Shown here: positions 38,746 to 48,321 of the stretch, piece after piece | Layout: each line of letters starts with the position of its first letter | Numbering within the stretch: position 1 is the first letter of the stretch | Origin: a bacterium HR10 | Lineage (GTDB): Bacteria; Acidobacteriota; Blastocatellia; HR10 | DNA length: 64,000 bases | Reading direction: 5' to 3' | Assembly (NCBI GenBank): GCA_002923315.1 | Contig: BEHM01000001.1 | Span: 155,438 to 219,437, forward strand | Notes under the pieces: model-generated | Database searches by the model: none | Seen by the model: the letters and a program-made list of their open reading frames with translations, nothing else | What the model was told of the DNA's origin: nothing | Position numbers and translations under genes: made by a program

Positions 38746-39879
38746 ATGCGAGTCGTCGTCGTCGGATATGGACGCGTGGGGCGTCGGGCGGTCGCGCAAT
38801 TGCTGGAGCGCGGTCATGAGGTGACGCTGATTGACAAAGAGGCCGTTCGCTTGCGCGGCGCCGTGGACTTCCCCAATGTGAAGTTGGTGCAGGGAGACGG
38901 CACCGATGTGGACGTGCAGCGGCAGGCGGGCGTGGAGCATGCCGATCTCTTTCTGGCGCTCACGCGCGAGGACAACGTGAATCTGATGGCGGCGCAGGTC
39001 GCGCGCCTGATCTTCCAAGTGCCGCGCGCCATCGCCCGCGTCTATGAGCCGAGCCATCGGGACGTCACCGACGATGGACAGTTGATCACCGTCTGTCCCA
39101 CGCTCTATACGGTGGATGCCATCATGCAGCGCGTGGATGAATGGGCGGCGCATCCCGTAGCGCGGCCGGAGGTGCTGCCGGTGCGGGAGCCGCGTCCGAC
39201 GCGCCCGCGCGCGGATGAGTCGAAGTTCATCCTCGTGGTGGGCGCGGGGAAGGTCGGGATCAATCTCGTCCGTTCGCTGCTCGGCAGCGGGCATGAGGTG
39301 GCGCTCGTCGAGCGCGACGTCGCTTATGCCACGCAATTGCGGACGGAGCTCGAATGTCCGGTCATCATGGGCGATGGGACTCTGGGACCTGTCCTCGAAG
39401 AGGCCGGCGCCCGGCGCGCGCGCGTCTTCGTCGCCGTCACCGGCAACGATGAGAACAATCTGATCGCCTGTCAGCTCGCCAAACGCGTGTTCCATGTGCC
39501 CAAGACGATCGCGCGCGTGAGCAATCCGAAGAACGAGCCCGTGATGCGGCGGCTCGGCGTGGATGCCACCGTCAGCTCGACGGCTATCATCGAGCAGGTC
39601 ATCGAGCGCGAGCTGCCGACGATTCCTATTCGCACGCTCCTGAATCTACACGGGGAGCGGGCTCAGATCATCGAGTACGTGCTCGGCGAGACCTGTCCGG
39701 TGGCCGGAAAAGCCTTGCGCGACATCGCCTTTCCGCCCGACTGCAATATCGTGGCCATCGAACGCGCGGGCACGACGCTCATCCCTCGCGGGGAGACGCG
39801 CTTGGAAGTGGGCGATATGGTGGTCGCTCTGGTCACACGCGAGCGCGAGCCCGAATTGCGTCGGCTGCTGATGGGGTGA
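38746..39879 (+). CDS. trkA: TrkA-like potassium-uptake regulator, two RCK-N domains
   Basis: 377 residues with two NAD-binding RCK-N domains, each starting with a Rossmann loop (VVVGYGRVGRRAVAQLLERGHEVTLID and ILVVGAGKVGINLVRSLLGSGHEVALVE), and one C-terminal TrkA_C domain (~300-377). TrkA proteins bind NAD(H)/ATP and gate Trk/Ktr channels, but no trkH/ktrB gene is adjacent. Here it closes an operon led by an APC permease and a Usp protein, so it may regulate that transporter. SD is GGGGAGGAGAGG. Confidence 0.88.
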   Translation: MRVVVVGYGRVGRRAVAQLLERGHEVTLIDKEAVRLRGAVDFPNVKLVQGDGTDVDVQRQAGVEHADLFLALTREDNVNLMAAQVARLIFQVPRAIARVYEPSHRDVTDDGQLITVCPTLYTVDAIMQRVDEWAAHPVARPEVLPVREPRPTRPRADESKFILVVGAGKVGINLVRSLLGSGHEVALVERDVAYATQLRTELECPVIMGDGTLGPVLEEAGARRARVFVAVTGNDENNLIACQLAKRVFHVPKTIARVSNPKNEPVMRRLGVDATVSSTAIIEQVIERELPTIPIRTLLNLHGERAQIIEYVLGETCPVAGKALRDIAFPPDCNIVAIERAGTTLIPRGETRLEVGDMVVALVTREREPELRRLLMG

Positions 39880-39906
39880 CGCTCATCGGTCGCCCTCGCA
39901 TGCGCC

Positions 39907-40827
39907 ATGCGGACATTTTGGGAGGTCAGCGTTCGGCTTCGGGAGGACCTGAGCGAGATCCTCTCCCCTCTCTTCTCGCGCGCGGGGACACGCGGACTCG
40001 CGTTCGCGGAAGAGGAGAGTGGCCTTGAGCTCCTCGCCTATTTCGATGAGCCGCAAGACGCCACCTGGTGGGCGCAGGAGGTCCGGCGCGCCGTGCGCGA
40101 GGCTGGATTCCCCCCGCATCGAGTGATGGAAGTGCGCGTGCGAGCCATCCCGGCCGAAGATTGGGCGAGCCGGTGGAAGGAGGGGTACGCCCCCTTTCCT
40201 GTCGGGCGGCGATTCCTCATCACGCCCTCGTGGGTGCAGCCGCCGGATACCGGCGGGCGCCTCCTTCTGGTGATTGATCCGGGGATGGCCTTCGGCACGG
40301 GCACGCATGAGACGACGCAGCAGTGCTTGCTCGCGCTTGAGGAGTATTGGAGCGGACGCTCCCTGCTCGATGTGGGGACCGGGACGGGCATTCTCGCCAT
40401 CGCGGCCGCCCGGATGAGCCCGGAGGCGCGCATCGTCGCGCTCGACATTGATCCGGAAGCGTGCGCCGTCGCCCTGGAGAATCTGGCGCGCAATGGCGTT
40501 CGCGAGCGCGTCACGCTGATCTGCGGAGCGCTGGAGGATGCGCCCGAGGAGCGCTTCGAGATGGTGATGGCCAACCTCACCTCCGATGTGCTTCTGAACA
40601 TGCTGCCGCTGTTCCCGCATCGGCTTGAGTCGGGCGGGACACTCGTCCTCTCCGGTCTCCTTGAGGGGGACGAAGGGCTGTTCCGGGAAGCGCTCGCGGC
40701 GAGAGCCTTCCGCCTCATCGAGATCAAGCATGGGGGCGAGTGGCGAACGATCATCGCGCGATATGAGCCGACATCGGTTTTACGCTCCTCCGGAGGCCCT
40801 GCAGGAGGGGGTGATCCGGCTCGATGA
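39907..40827 (+). CDS. prmA: ribosomal protein L11 methyltransferase
   Basis: SAM-dependent enzyme that trimethylates L11. The catalytic region shows GMAFGTGTHETTQQCLLALE, the SAM loop LLDVGTGTGILAIAAA and a modified post-motif VMANLTSDVLLNMLP. 306 residues with a small N-terminal substrate-binding domain. It is 27 bp after the TrkA gene and its last 65 bp overlap rsmE, a frequent gene pair. Confidence 0.92.
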   Translation: MRTFWEVSVRLREDLSEILSPLFSRAGTRGLAFAEEESGLELLAYFDEPQDATWWAQEVRRAVREAGFPPHRVMEVRVRAIPAEDWASRWKEGYAPFPVGRRFLITPSWVQPPDTGGRLLLVIDPGMAFGTGTHETTQQCLLALEEYWSGRSLLDVGTGTGILAIAAARMSPEARIVALDIDPEACAVALENLARNGVRERVTLICGALEDAPEERFEMVMANLTSDVLLNMLPLFPHRLESGGTLVLSGLLEGDEGLFREALAARAFRLIEIKHGGEWRTIIARYEPTSVLRSSGGPAGGGDPAR

Positions 40828-41494
40828 ACAAGAGTCGCATCATTTGCGACACGTGCTGCGGTTGAAGCCGGGCGCCCTCGTCGCCGTCTTCGACGGAACA
40901 GGGATCGAGTATGAGGGCATCGTGCTGGAGACGCGCGAGCGATGTGTGGCGGTCCGCATCCAAGCGCGGACGATGCCGTCGGTCGAGTCGCCCCTGGCGC
41001 TCACGCTCGCGCAGGCCCTCATCAAGGGCGAGAAGTTCGATCTCGTCGTGCAGAAGGCGACCGAGCTGGGCGTCGCGCGCATCATCCCGGTGCTGACGCG
41101 TCGCGCCGTGATCGAGCGGTATTCGCCCCATCGGTTGCAGCGGTGGCGCCGCATCGCCATGGAAGCCGTGAAGCAATCGCATCGCACGCGCCTGGTGGAG
41201 GTCGAGGAGCCTCAGCCGGTGCAGGCTCTGCTGGAAGGCTTGCGCGCGCCCGCGCTCTTTTGCTCGGAGCGCGGAGGACGGCCACTGCGCGAGATCGCCC
41301 GGCAATGGGGTGACATCCCACCGCGTCAGCTCACGATCTTCATCGGTCCGGAAGGGGGATGGGCGGATGAGGAGATCGAGGCCGCTCGGCGTGCCGGAGC
41401 GGCGCTGCTCTCTCTCGGTCCGCGCATCCTCCGCACGGAGACGGCCGGGCTCGTCGTGCTCAGCATGGTGCAATTCCTCTGGGGAGATCTGTGA
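40763..41494 (+). CDS. rsmE: 16S rRNA (uracil(1498)-N3)-methyltransferase
   Basis: SPOUT-class methyltransferase. It starts MSRHRFYAPP, followed by HHLRHVLRLKPG of the PUA-like domain, then KATELGVARIIPVLTRR, MEAVKQSHRTRL, and the SAM knot IFIGPEGGWADEEIE with LGPRILRTETA. 243 residues is normal. The true start is inside the prmA 3' end; the frame is open much further upstream but that part has no family similarity. Confidence 0.93.
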   Translation: MSRHRFYAPPEALQEGVIRLDEQESHHLRHVLRLKPGALVAVFDGTGIEYEGIVLETRERCVAVRIQARTMPSVESPLALTLAQALIKGEKFDLVVQKATELGVARIIPVLTRRAVIERYSPHRLQRWRRIAMEAVKQSHRTRLVEVEEPQPVQALLEGLRAPALFCSERGGRPLREIARQWGDIPPRQLTIFIGPEGGWADEEIEAARRAGAALLSLGPRILRTETAGLVVLSMVQFLWGDL

Positions 41495-41511
41495 TCGAGC
41501 GCGCGCGAGGG

Positions 41512-41594
41512 GGGAAGGCGCGGTCCGCAAGAAGCGACGCCTTCCCTGAGGGGGCAGGACGCGATCCGCCTCGTGCGACATCGCGAAGCGATGT
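41512..41594 (+). other. two tandem hairpins in the rsmE-mtnA gap
   Basis: A perfect 9-bp stem (GGGAAGGCG 41512-41520 with CGCCTTCCC 41538-41546) and a perfect 7-bp stem with a GAA loop (ACATCGC-GAA-GCGATGT, 41578-41594). Neither is followed by a T-run, so a simple intrinsic terminator is unlikely. They could be a leader RNA structure for mtnA. No SAM-riboswitch consensus is visible. Confidence 0.4.
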
Positions 41595-41653
41595 GGTTGC
41601 GCCGCCCTTCGACCTTCGGATAAGATTTCCCGTTGTCGAGCGAGGTCCGGCCC

Positions 41654-42769
41654 ATGATCAAGACGGTCGAATGGACAGACGACGGCGTTCGCGTGATTGA
41701 TCAGCGAAAGCTGCCTCATGAGGAGGTCTATCCGCTCTTGCGCACGCCGGAGGAGGTGGCCGAGGCCATTCGCCAGATGGTCGTGCGCGGCGCGCCGGCC
41801 ATCGGCGTGACGGCGGCATTCGGTCTGGCGCTCGGGGTGAAGCGCTCGAGCGCGCGCACGGTGGAGGAATTGGAGGCGGAGTTCGAAGCCTGGTGTCGCC
41901 TGATGGGGCGCGCGCGGCCGACGGCGGTGAACCTCTTCTGGGCCATCGAGCGCATGCGCCGCGCGCTGACCGAAGCCCGTCGGCGGAACTTGCCGCTGCC
42001 GCTCGTCCGCGAGTGGCTCATTCAAGAGGCGCAGAACATCTATCGGGAGGACATTGAGACGAATTGGCGCATGGCGCGAAACGGAGCGGCCTTGATCCCC
42101 GACCCCGCGCGCGTCCTCACGCACTGTAACACGGGGGCGCTGGCGACGGCCGGCGGCATGGGGACGGCGCTCGGCGTTGTGCGCGCGGCCGTGCTCATGG
42201 GCAAGCGCGTGCACGTGTACGTGGACGAGACGCGCCCCTTCCTCCAAGGCGCGCGATTGACGGCGTGGGAGTTGCTCAAGGAGCGGATCCCGGCCACGCT
42301 CATCACGGACAATATGGCCGGATACATGATGTATCGCGGATTGGTGGATTGCGTGCTCGTCGGGGCGGACCGCATCGCCGCCAACGGCGATGTCGCCAAT
42401 AAGATCGGCACCTACACGCTCGCCGTCTTGGCGAAGGAGCACGGCATCCCCTTCTACGTCGTCGCGCCCATTTCGACGCTCGATCTCTCCATCGAATCCG
42501 GCGAACACATCCCCATCGAGGAACGCCCGGCTCACGAAGTCACGCACATCAACGGGCAGCCCATCGCCCCCGAGGGTATTGCCGTCGCCAATCCGGCCTT
42601 CGACATCACCCCCCATCGCTACGTGACGGCGATTGTGACCGAGCGGGGGATCGCGCATCCGCCCTATCGGGAGAGCTTGAGCGCGCTCGCCGTGCAGCCG
42701 GATGTCGCGCACAGTCCCGCCGACGAAGGGATACGCGCCGAGGGCGTGTCATCCCCCGAGGGCTCCTGA
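41654..42769 (+). CDS. mtnA: S-methyl-5-thioribose-1-phosphate isomerase
   Basis: Aldose-ketose isomerase of the methionine salvage pathway, related to eIF2B subunits. It opens [21 protein letters not shown], and has [20 protein letters not shown], the catalytic cysteine region [38 protein letters not shown] and the catalytic Asp motif [19 protein letters not shown]. Length 371 is slightly above average. ATG 41654 follows a weak GCGAGG; the frame is open to 41633. It complements the MetE-like pair at 3.3-5.3 kb in methionine metabolism. Confidence 0.95.
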   Translation: MIKTVEWTDDGVRVIDQRKLPHEEVYPLLRTPEEVAEAIRQMVVRGAPAIGVTAAFGLALGVKRSSARTVEELEAEFEAWCRLMGRARPTAVNLFWAIERMRRALTEARRRNLPLPLVREWLIQEAQNIYREDIETNWRMARNGAALIPDPARVLTHCNTGALATAGGMGTALGVVRAAVLMGKRVHVYVDETRPFLQGARLTAWELLKERIPATLITDNMAGYMMYRGLVDCVLVGADRIAANGDVANKIGTYTLAVLAKEHGIPFYVVAPISTLDLSIESGEHIPIEERPAHEVTHINGQPIAPEGIAVANPAFDITPHRYVTAIVTERGIAHPPYRESLSALAVQPDVAHSPADEGIRAEGVSSPEGS

Positions 42770-42783
42770 TCCGGAGAGCGGCG

Positions 42784-43851
42784 ATGTTGATCCTGGGGAT
42801 CGAGACTTCGTGCGATGAGACGGCAGCCGCCGTCGTGGAGGATGGGCGACTCATTCGGTCGAACATCGTGGCCACGCAGTATGCGATCCATCGGCCCTAC
42901 GGGGGGATCGTGCCCGAATTGGCCTCGCGCGAACATCTGCGGAACATCGTCCCCGTCGTCCGGGAGGCGCTCCGCGAAGCCGGAGTCACCTTCAGAGAGA
43001 TCGATGCCGTCGCGGTGACCCGCGGGCCGGGATTGATCGGCTCACTGCTGGTGGGCATCTGCTATGCGAAATCGGTCGCATATGCGCTCTCCCGCCCGCT
43101 GCTTGGCGTGAATCATCACGAGGGGCACATCTTCTCCGTCGTCTTCGAGAATCCTCCCGTTCGATACCCGGCGCTCGCGCTCGTCGTCTCCGGAGGTGAT
43201 ACGAGCCTCTTCTGGATGCCGGAGCCGGAGCGGTATCACCTGCTCGGTCACACGCGCGACGATGCTGCGGGCGAAGCCTTCGATAAGGTGGCGAAACTGC
43301 TGGGGCTCGGGTATCCGGGCGGCCCCGTGATTGATCGGTTGGCGAAGCGCGGGAATCCTCGCGCCGTTCGCTTCACGATCCCGAGGACGAGTGAGAACGA
43401 TTTCGATTTCAGCTTCAGCGGGCTCAAGACGGCCGTCGCCCGCTACGTGCGCGAGCGAGGCATTCGCCCCGTGCGCGAGGGGGAGGAAGTGCCGGACATC
43501 ATCCTCGATCTCTTGGCGAGCTTTCAAGACACGGTCGTGCGCACACTCATTCAGCGCCTGTCGCGCGCGCTGGAGGAGTACGAGGCGCGCACGCTCATTC
43601 TGACCGGTGGCGTGGCGTGCAATAGCCGATTGCGCGAAGAGGCGTTTCGCCTGGGGCGGGAGGCGAGCGTTCCCGTCTACGTCCCCAGTCCGCCGCTCAC
43701 GACCGATAATGCGGCCATGATCGCAGCGGCCGCGTATCCGAAGCTGCAGCGCGGCGAACGTTCGGGCTGGGAGTTGACGGCCGAGCCCGGCCTGCGCCTG
43801 CATCAGGTGGATGCGCGGTCGGGCCGCCACGCGCTTCGCGGGAGAGGATGA
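42784..43851 (+). CDS. tsaD: tRNA N6-threonylcarbamoyladenosine transferase
   Basis: Makes t6A37 in ANN-decoding tRNAs with TsaB/TsaE. Signatures are [16 protein letters not shown], the metal-binding HHEGH (in [10 protein letters not shown]), [33 protein letters not shown] and [13 protein letters not shown]. 355 residues is typical. It lies 14 bp after mtnA and 4 bp before the next gene, so it is in an operon. Confidence 0.96.
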   Translation: MLILGIETSCDETAAAVVEDGRLIRSNIVATQYAIHRPYGGIVPELASREHLRNIVPVVREALREAGVTFREIDAVAVTRGPGLIGSLLVGICYAKSVAYALSRPLLGVNHHEGHIFSVVFENPPVRYPALALVVSGGDTSLFWMPEPERYHLLGHTRDDAAGEAFDKVAKLLGLGYPGGPVIDRLAKRGNPRAVRFTIPRTSENDFDFSFSGLKTAVARYVRERGIRPVREGEEVPDIILDLLASFQDTVVRTLIQRLSRALEEYEARTLILTGGVACNSRLREEAFRLGREASVPVYVPSPPLTTDNAAMIAAAAYPKLQRGERSGWELTAEPGLRLHQVDARSGRHALRGRG

Positions 43852-43855
43852 GGTC

Positions 43856-45151
43856 ATGGCCGAGCGCATCTATCGCGATCCGGTGCACAACATCATCTCG
43901 CTTGACGAAGCCGACCCGGATGATCGGGTGCTCATCCGGTTGATTGATACCCCCGAGTTCCAGCGCCTGCGCCGGATCAAGCAATTGGGCCTGGCGCTCT
44001 TCACCTATCAAGGGGCCGAACACAGCCGCTTCTCGCATTCGCTCGGCGTGATGCATCTGATGCGGCGCGTCCTCGCCCATTTGGGGCGACGATATCCGAT
44101 CGCTCGGGAGACGCGCCTGGCGGCCACCTGCGCCGCGCTGCTTCATGATATCGGGCACGGGCCGTTCTCTCACGTCGTGGAGGCCGTTCTCGGGTATCGG
44201 CACGAAGAGTGGGGAGCGCGCATCATCCTCGATGAGGCGACGACGGTCCATCGGATCCTCGTCGAGAGGGATCGCGATCTGCCGACGCGAGTCGTCGCCG
44301 TCTTGCAGCACACCTATCGGCCGCGATTCATCTCGCAGCTCATCTCCAGCCAGATGGACGTGGACCGCTTCGATTACCTCTTGCGCGACAGCTTGATGAC
44401 CGGTGCCAAATACGGCTTCTACGACCTGGAGTGGATCCTGCACACGCTGGAGATCGCTCCCGATGAGGAGTGCCTCTATGTCGCCGCCAAAGGGCTCTAT
44501 GCCGTCGAGGAGTACCTGCAGGCGCGGTACTACATGTTCCGCCAGGTCTACTTCCATCGCAACTTGCGGACGGCCGAGGTGATGCTCCGCTCCATCTTCC
44601 GCCGCGCGATTGATCTCATGGCGAGCGGGCAGTTGTCACTCATCGTCCCCGATTCCGTGATGGTGAAGGTGTTGCGACGCGAGCCGCTCTCGACCGAGGA
44701 GTATCTGGCCCTTGACGATCACGACGTCATGTTCCACATCAAGTGGTGGACGAAGGCCCCGGATCCGATCCTGCGCGATCTGGCCAGCGGTTTCCTCCAT
44801 CGCCGCCTCTTCAAAGCTGTGGATCTGCAGGTCAACGCCGAGCGTCGGCGCCAGCTCATCGAACGCGCGCGCCGGATCGTCGAGGCGGCGGGTTTCGATC
44901 CGCGCTATTACCTGATCGAAGATCGCGCGAGCGACATTCCGTATCTCGGCCCGTATTCTCCGGAGACGTCGGGTCCGGAGAGTCGCATCTACGTGGAGGT
45001 GGACGGAGGGAGCCGCACGCTGCGCGAGATCACCGAAGTCTCTCCGGCCATTCGCCGGTTGCGCCGATTCCACATTGATCGGCTCTGCTTCCCGGAGGCC
45101 GTGAATGACGCCATCCGCGCCGTGGTGGCAGAGCGCGAGGAGGGCGGATGA
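43856..45151 (+). CDS. HD-domain phosphohydrolase, dNTPase-like
   Basis: 431 residues of the SAMHD1/dGTPase-like HD group. [13 protein letters not shown] opens the protein, QHSRFSHS-type segment [15 protein letters not shown] supplies metal-site residues, the HD motif is [14 protein letters not shown], and [16 protein letters not shown] provides the last metal aspartate. Such proteins hydrolyse dNTPs or other nucleotides; substrate is not determinable. Start ATG 43856 follows GGAGAGGATGAGG. It overlaps the metallophosphatase gene by four bases (ATGA), so the pair is coupled, consistent with nucleotide breakdown. Confidence 0.9.
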   Translation: MAERIYRDPVHNIISLDEADPDDRVLIRLIDTPEFQRLRRIKQLGLALFTYQGAEHSRFSHSLGVMHLMRRVLAHLGRRYPIARETRLAATCAALLHDIGHGPFSHVVEAVLGYRHEEWGARIILDEATTVHRILVERDRDLPTRVVAVLQHTYRPRFISQLISSQMDVDRFDYLLRDSLMTGAKYGFYDLEWILHTLEIAPDEECLYVAAKGLYAVEEYLQARYYMFRQVYFHRNLRTAEVMLRSIFRRAIDLMASGQLSLIVPDSVMVKVLRREPLSTEEYLALDDHDVMFHIKWWTKAPDPILRDLASGFLHRRLFKAVDLQVNAERRRQLIERARRIVEAAGFDPRYYLIEDRASDIPYLGPYSPETSGPESRIYVEVDGGSRTLREITEVSPAIRRLRRFHIDRLCFPEAVNDAIRAVVAEREEGG

Positions 45152-46113
45152 ATCGCTCACGCCGAGACTTCCTCACGAGCGGTCTTCGAGCCGGGGCGGC
45201 CGCGCTCCTCGGCGTCCGCGCCCCGGAGCTTGTGCGCGGCCTCGCCCCGGGCGAAGCGGAGACGCGGATCACGCTTCTGCATACGAATGACGTGCATTCG
45301 CGGCTGGAGCCATTCCCCGACGATGATCCGCGATACGCGGGATTGGGGGGCGCCGCGCGACGCGCCGCGCTCGTCAAACGCCTTCGCCGGGAGAATCCGA
45401 ACACGCTGCTGCTGGACGCGGGCGATGCCTTTCAGGGGACGCCTTACTACAACGTGTATCGCGGCGAGGCCGATTATCGGGTGATGTCGGCCATCGGCTA
45501 CGACGTCGCGACCTTGGGGAATCACGAGTTCGACAGCGGGTTGGAGGCGCTCGCACGCGCCCTCAATTTCGCCACGTTCGACATCGTCTCGGCGAACTAC
45601 GATTTCCAGGAGACGTTGCTGCGGGATCGCATCAAGCCCTACGTCGTGCGAGAGCTGGCCGGCATCCGCATCGGTATCTTCGGGCTCGGGATCGCGCTGG
45701 AGGGATTGGTCCCCGAGCGCCATCGTGCGGGGGTACGCTATCGCGATCCCATCGCGACGGCGCGCGCGATGGTCCGCACCTTGCGGGAGCGAGAGGACGC
45801 GTTGCTCGTCGTCTGCCTCTCGCACTTGGGACTCTACGACGAATCCGAGCGGGTGAGGATGACCCCGCCTCCGATCGGGGATCGCGAGCTGGCGCACGCC
45901 GTCGAGGGCATTGATGTCATCATCGGCGGGCATACGCATACGTTCATGAAGGAGCCGGAACTCATCCGCCGTCCGAGCGGGGGCGCGACGCTCATCTTTC
46001 AGGTTGGATTCGGCGGCATCGTCCTCGGACGTTTGGATCTCTTCATCCGCGAACGACGGCTCGTTGGATTCGTGGGGAGCGCCGTGCCGGTCTCCGAGCG
46101 CGCGCTCGCGTGA
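45148..46113 (+). CDS. Tat-exported metallophosphatase / 5'-nucleotidase-like
   Basis: A twin-arginine signal ([21 protein letters not shown]) precedes a calcineurin-like phosphatase domain of the UshA family: [47 protein letters not shown] and GGHTHTF are the metal-ligand motifs. It has only the metallophosphatase half; the C-terminal nucleotide-binding domain of UshA is absent (321 versus ~520 residues). It likely acts in the periplasm on nucleotides or other phosphoesters. It is coupled to the HD phosphohydrolase. Confidence 0.9.
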   Translation: MNRSRRDFLTSGLRAGAAALLGVRAPELVRGLAPGEAETRITLLHTNDVHSRLEPFPDDDPRYAGLGGAARRAALVKRLRRENPNTLLLDAGDAFQGTPYYNVYRGEADYRVMSAIGYDVATLGNHEFDSGLEALARALNFATFDIVSANYDFQETLLRDRIKPYVVRELAGIRIGIFGLGIALEGLVPERHRAGVRYRDPIATARAMVRTLREREDALLVVCLSHLGLYDESERVRMTPPPIGDRELAHAVEGIDVIIGGHTHTFMKEPELIRRPSGGATLIFQVGFGGIVLGRLDLFIRERRLVGFVGSAVPVSERALA

Positions 46114-46132
46114 GGGCGGATGACTGTCCAAC

Positions 46133-47017
46133 ATGGCCTATCTGCCCTGTGATCTCTGCGGCGGAACCGACGCGCGATTCCTGATGATGTGCGAGCGGTT
46201 GGACGGACCGCTCGTGCAATGCCGACGGTGCGGCCTCGTCTACGTGGGCGCGCGTCGCGAGGATTTCGCCTTCTCGCGGTTCGATCCCGAGCGCTCGCGC
46301 CGCTTGGCCGAACGCGTGCGGGCGCTCGCCCTGGTGGATGAGGAGGTCGAAGCGCGCGAAGCCCCGATTCGCGAGCGCGTGATGCAGGAGCGCCTGCAAT
46401 GGGTGCAACGCTTCGTCACCTCGGGACGGTTGCTGGAGATCGGATGCGCCGATGGTGCATTCCTCGCCCTGGCCGCTCGCGCGGGATTCCATGCGCATGG
46501 GGTCGAGCCCGATCCGACGACGAGCGCGCGGGCTCGGCAGCGCACCGAGATTCACGTCTTCCCCGGCACGCTGGCCGAAGCTCAATATCCGGCGGCGTCG
46601 TTTGACGTCGTCGTCCTCTTCCACGTCCTGGAGCATCTGGATTCGCCGCGGCGCGCACTTCAGGAGATCCATCGCGTGCTCCGACCCGGAGGCATCCTCG
46701 TCCTTGAAACGCCGAACATCGCTTCGGTCTGGTTCCGCCTCTTCGGCCGGCGGTGGCGGCAATTCATCCCCGATCACTACTATTTCTTCTCGCCCGCGAC
46801 CTTGACCCGACTCCTGGAGGAGAACGGATTTCGCGTGCTCGCGCTCACGCATCCGCGACGCATCGTGAGCCTGAGGCTCCTGGCCGATCGCCTCCGACGA
46901 TGGCACGCCCCCTTGGGGCGGTTCTTCATGCGCGGCCTCACCCGCTTGGGGTGGGAAGAGCGAACGCTCACACTTCGCCTGAGCGATGTCCTGCTGGCGG
47001 CAGCGCGGAGAGTGTGA
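46133..47017 (+). CDS. class I SAM-dependent methyltransferase with N-terminal zinc finger
   Basis: 294 residues. The N-terminus has two cysteine pairs (CDLCGG at ~6 and CRRCGLVY at ~31), a probable zinc ribbon. A Methyltransf_23-like fold follows: LLEIGCADGAFLALAARAGFHAHGVEPD is the SAM loop and VVVLFHVLEHLDSPRRALQEI a typical strand-loop. Such proteins often act in surface polysaccharide or sugar modification. Substrate unknown. It is 19 bp downstream of the phosphatase gene. Confidence 0.85.
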   Translation: MAYLPCDLCGGTDARFLMMCERLDGPLVQCRRCGLVYVGARREDFAFSRFDPERSRRLAERVRALALVDEEVEAREAPIRERVMQERLQWVQRFVTSGRLLEIGCADGAFLALAARAGFHAHGVEPDPTTSARARQRTEIHVFPGTLAEAQYPAASFDVVVLFHVLEHLDSPRRALQEIHRVLRPGGILVLETPNIASVWFRLFGRRWRQFIPDHYYFFSPATLTRLLEENGFRVLALTHPRRIVSLRLLADRLRRWHAPLGRFFMRGLTRLGWEERTLTLRLSDVLLAAARRV

Positions 47018-47048
47018 GCGACCACGTGATGCGTGAGGTCGCCTCCGC

Positions 47049-47077
47049 TTGCCCTTCATTCGACGCGCCCTCATAAT
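47049..47077 (+). promoter_or_regulatory. possible promoter for the DUF481 gene
   Basis: TTGCCC (47049-47054), a 17-bp spacer and CATAAT (47072-47077), about 45 bp before ATG 47122. Two -35 mismatches make it moderate. Confidence 0.45.
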
Positions 47078-47121
47078 CACAGGGGATTCTCGAATCTCTC
47101 GCGCGAGGAGGCGGCGACAGC

Positions 47122-48060
47122 ATGGGGATCGGCGTTTTGTGTCTTATGCTCATCTTCGCCTCACAGGAAGTCGCTGCGACGGATGAGATCATACTGTCCG
47201 ATGGCACGCGGCTGGTGGGAACGCTCGTCTCTTGGAATCGAGAGCAGATCGTCTTTCGCAGAGCGGAGGGGACGACGCTCGAAGTCGCTCCGAATGACGT
47301 TCTTCGGTTGAGCTTGGGGCGGAACAGTATCGCGGCGATGGGGGCCCAGCTCCCCACGGAGAAGAAGGCTCCGCCCCCCGATTCCCCGTCCACGACAGCG
47401 AGATCGGATGAGCGATCTTGGCGCGGGGCCTTCGATGTGAGCTACGCCGGACATCGCGGCACGACCGACTCGGACAGTCTCGTCCTGGACGTGCGCGCCG
47501 AACGGCAGCGCGAGCCCTGGCGCCTCCGACTGCGTTCTCGGTACTTTCGCGCACTCAAGGATCGCTCCCTCGCCGGAAACGAATGGCTTGGAGGAGGGCG
47601 CCTGGATCGGTTCTTCTCGCCGCGCCTCTTCGTCTTCGCCTCCGGCGATTTCGAGTTCGATGAGATCGAGCGCGTGAATCTGCGAAGCATCTATGCCGTG
47701 GGCTTCGGCGCCGATCTCCTCGCCTCCGCATCGCGCGCGCTCTCGATCAGCGGGGGCAGCGGGTACACCCGCGAGAGCTTTCGCGACGGCGCGCGTCGGG
47801 AATTTCTCTCCGGCGTCTTCCGCCAGGAGTTCCGACAGCGGCTCTCGCCGCAGAGTCAACTGGAGCAGCAGTTCCATTTCCTGCAGGATCTGCGCGAGGC
47901 CGCTCGCTTCAAATTCCGCTTGGAGAGCGCGCTGCGCTTTCGGGTGAGCGAGCTGTTCACCATCCGATTCGGGATCAGCAACGCGTACGACAACCGCCCG
48001 CAGCCGGGCGTGCGCAAGAACGAGGTGACATTCACCACGGGCTTGGGGATCGTCTTTTGA
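47122..48060 (+). CDS. DUF481-family outer-membrane protein
   Basis: 312 residues: a short signal segment (MGIGVLCLMLIFASQEVAAT), an N-terminal beta domain (IILSDGTRLVGTLVSWNREQIVFRRAEG, then LEVAPNDVLRLSL) common in secreted proteins of this type, a proline/serine linker, and a DUF481-like barrel from ~105 (GAFDVSYAGHRGTTDSDSLVLDVRAE) to the terminal VTFTTGLGIVF. DUF481 proteins are outer-membrane barrels of unknown role. It is the last host-type gene before the CRISPR region. Confidence 0.82.
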   Translation: MGIGVLCLMLIFASQEVAATDEIILSDGTRLVGTLVSWNREQIVFRRAEGTTLEVAPNDVLRLSLGRNSIAAMGAQLPTEKKAPPPDSPSTTARSDERSWRGAFDVSYAGHRGTTDSDSLVLDVRAERQREPWRLRLRSRYFRALKDRSLAGNEWLGGGRLDRFFSPRLFVFASGDFEFDEIERVNLRSIYAVGFGADLLASASRALSISGGSGYTRESFRDGARREFLSGVFRQEFRQRLSPQSQLEQQFHFLQDLREAARFKFRLESALRFRVSELFTIRFGISNAYDNRPQPGVRKNEVTFTTGLGIVF

Positions 48061-48172
48061 TGGATGGTTCATCGCCCGATCGTCACGCGAGTGCGAATCG
48101 GGCAGCAGTCTCGGTCACCCCTTGAGCGATCTCGCGGAGGCGCTCTGGAGGGATCGAAGGCGAAGGCTCTCT

Positions 48173-48201
48173 TTGAAGCGCGAGGCCTCGTGTGCTATCC
48201 T
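48173..48201 (+). promoter_or_regulatory. possible promoter for the cas operon
   Basis: TTGAAG (48173-48178), a 17-bp spacer and TATCCT (48196-48201), inside the 261-bp gap before cas6. The rest of that gap (48061-48321) shows no convincing gene. Confidence 0.45.
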
Positions 48202-48321
48202 GCCCGCGGATCGCGCCGGATGGAGGACCTTCCATCGGCGTGCGTGAGGGGGAGACGAAGGGCGAGGGCGATATGTGGTTCATTCGCTCCGGCGAGAAGG
48301 CTTTCCGCACGGAGGCGCGCC

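Noticed and set aside
40751..42712. 653-residue minus-strand frame opposite rsmE and mtnA
   Set aside because: Both forward genes have clear family motifs; the reverse frame has none.
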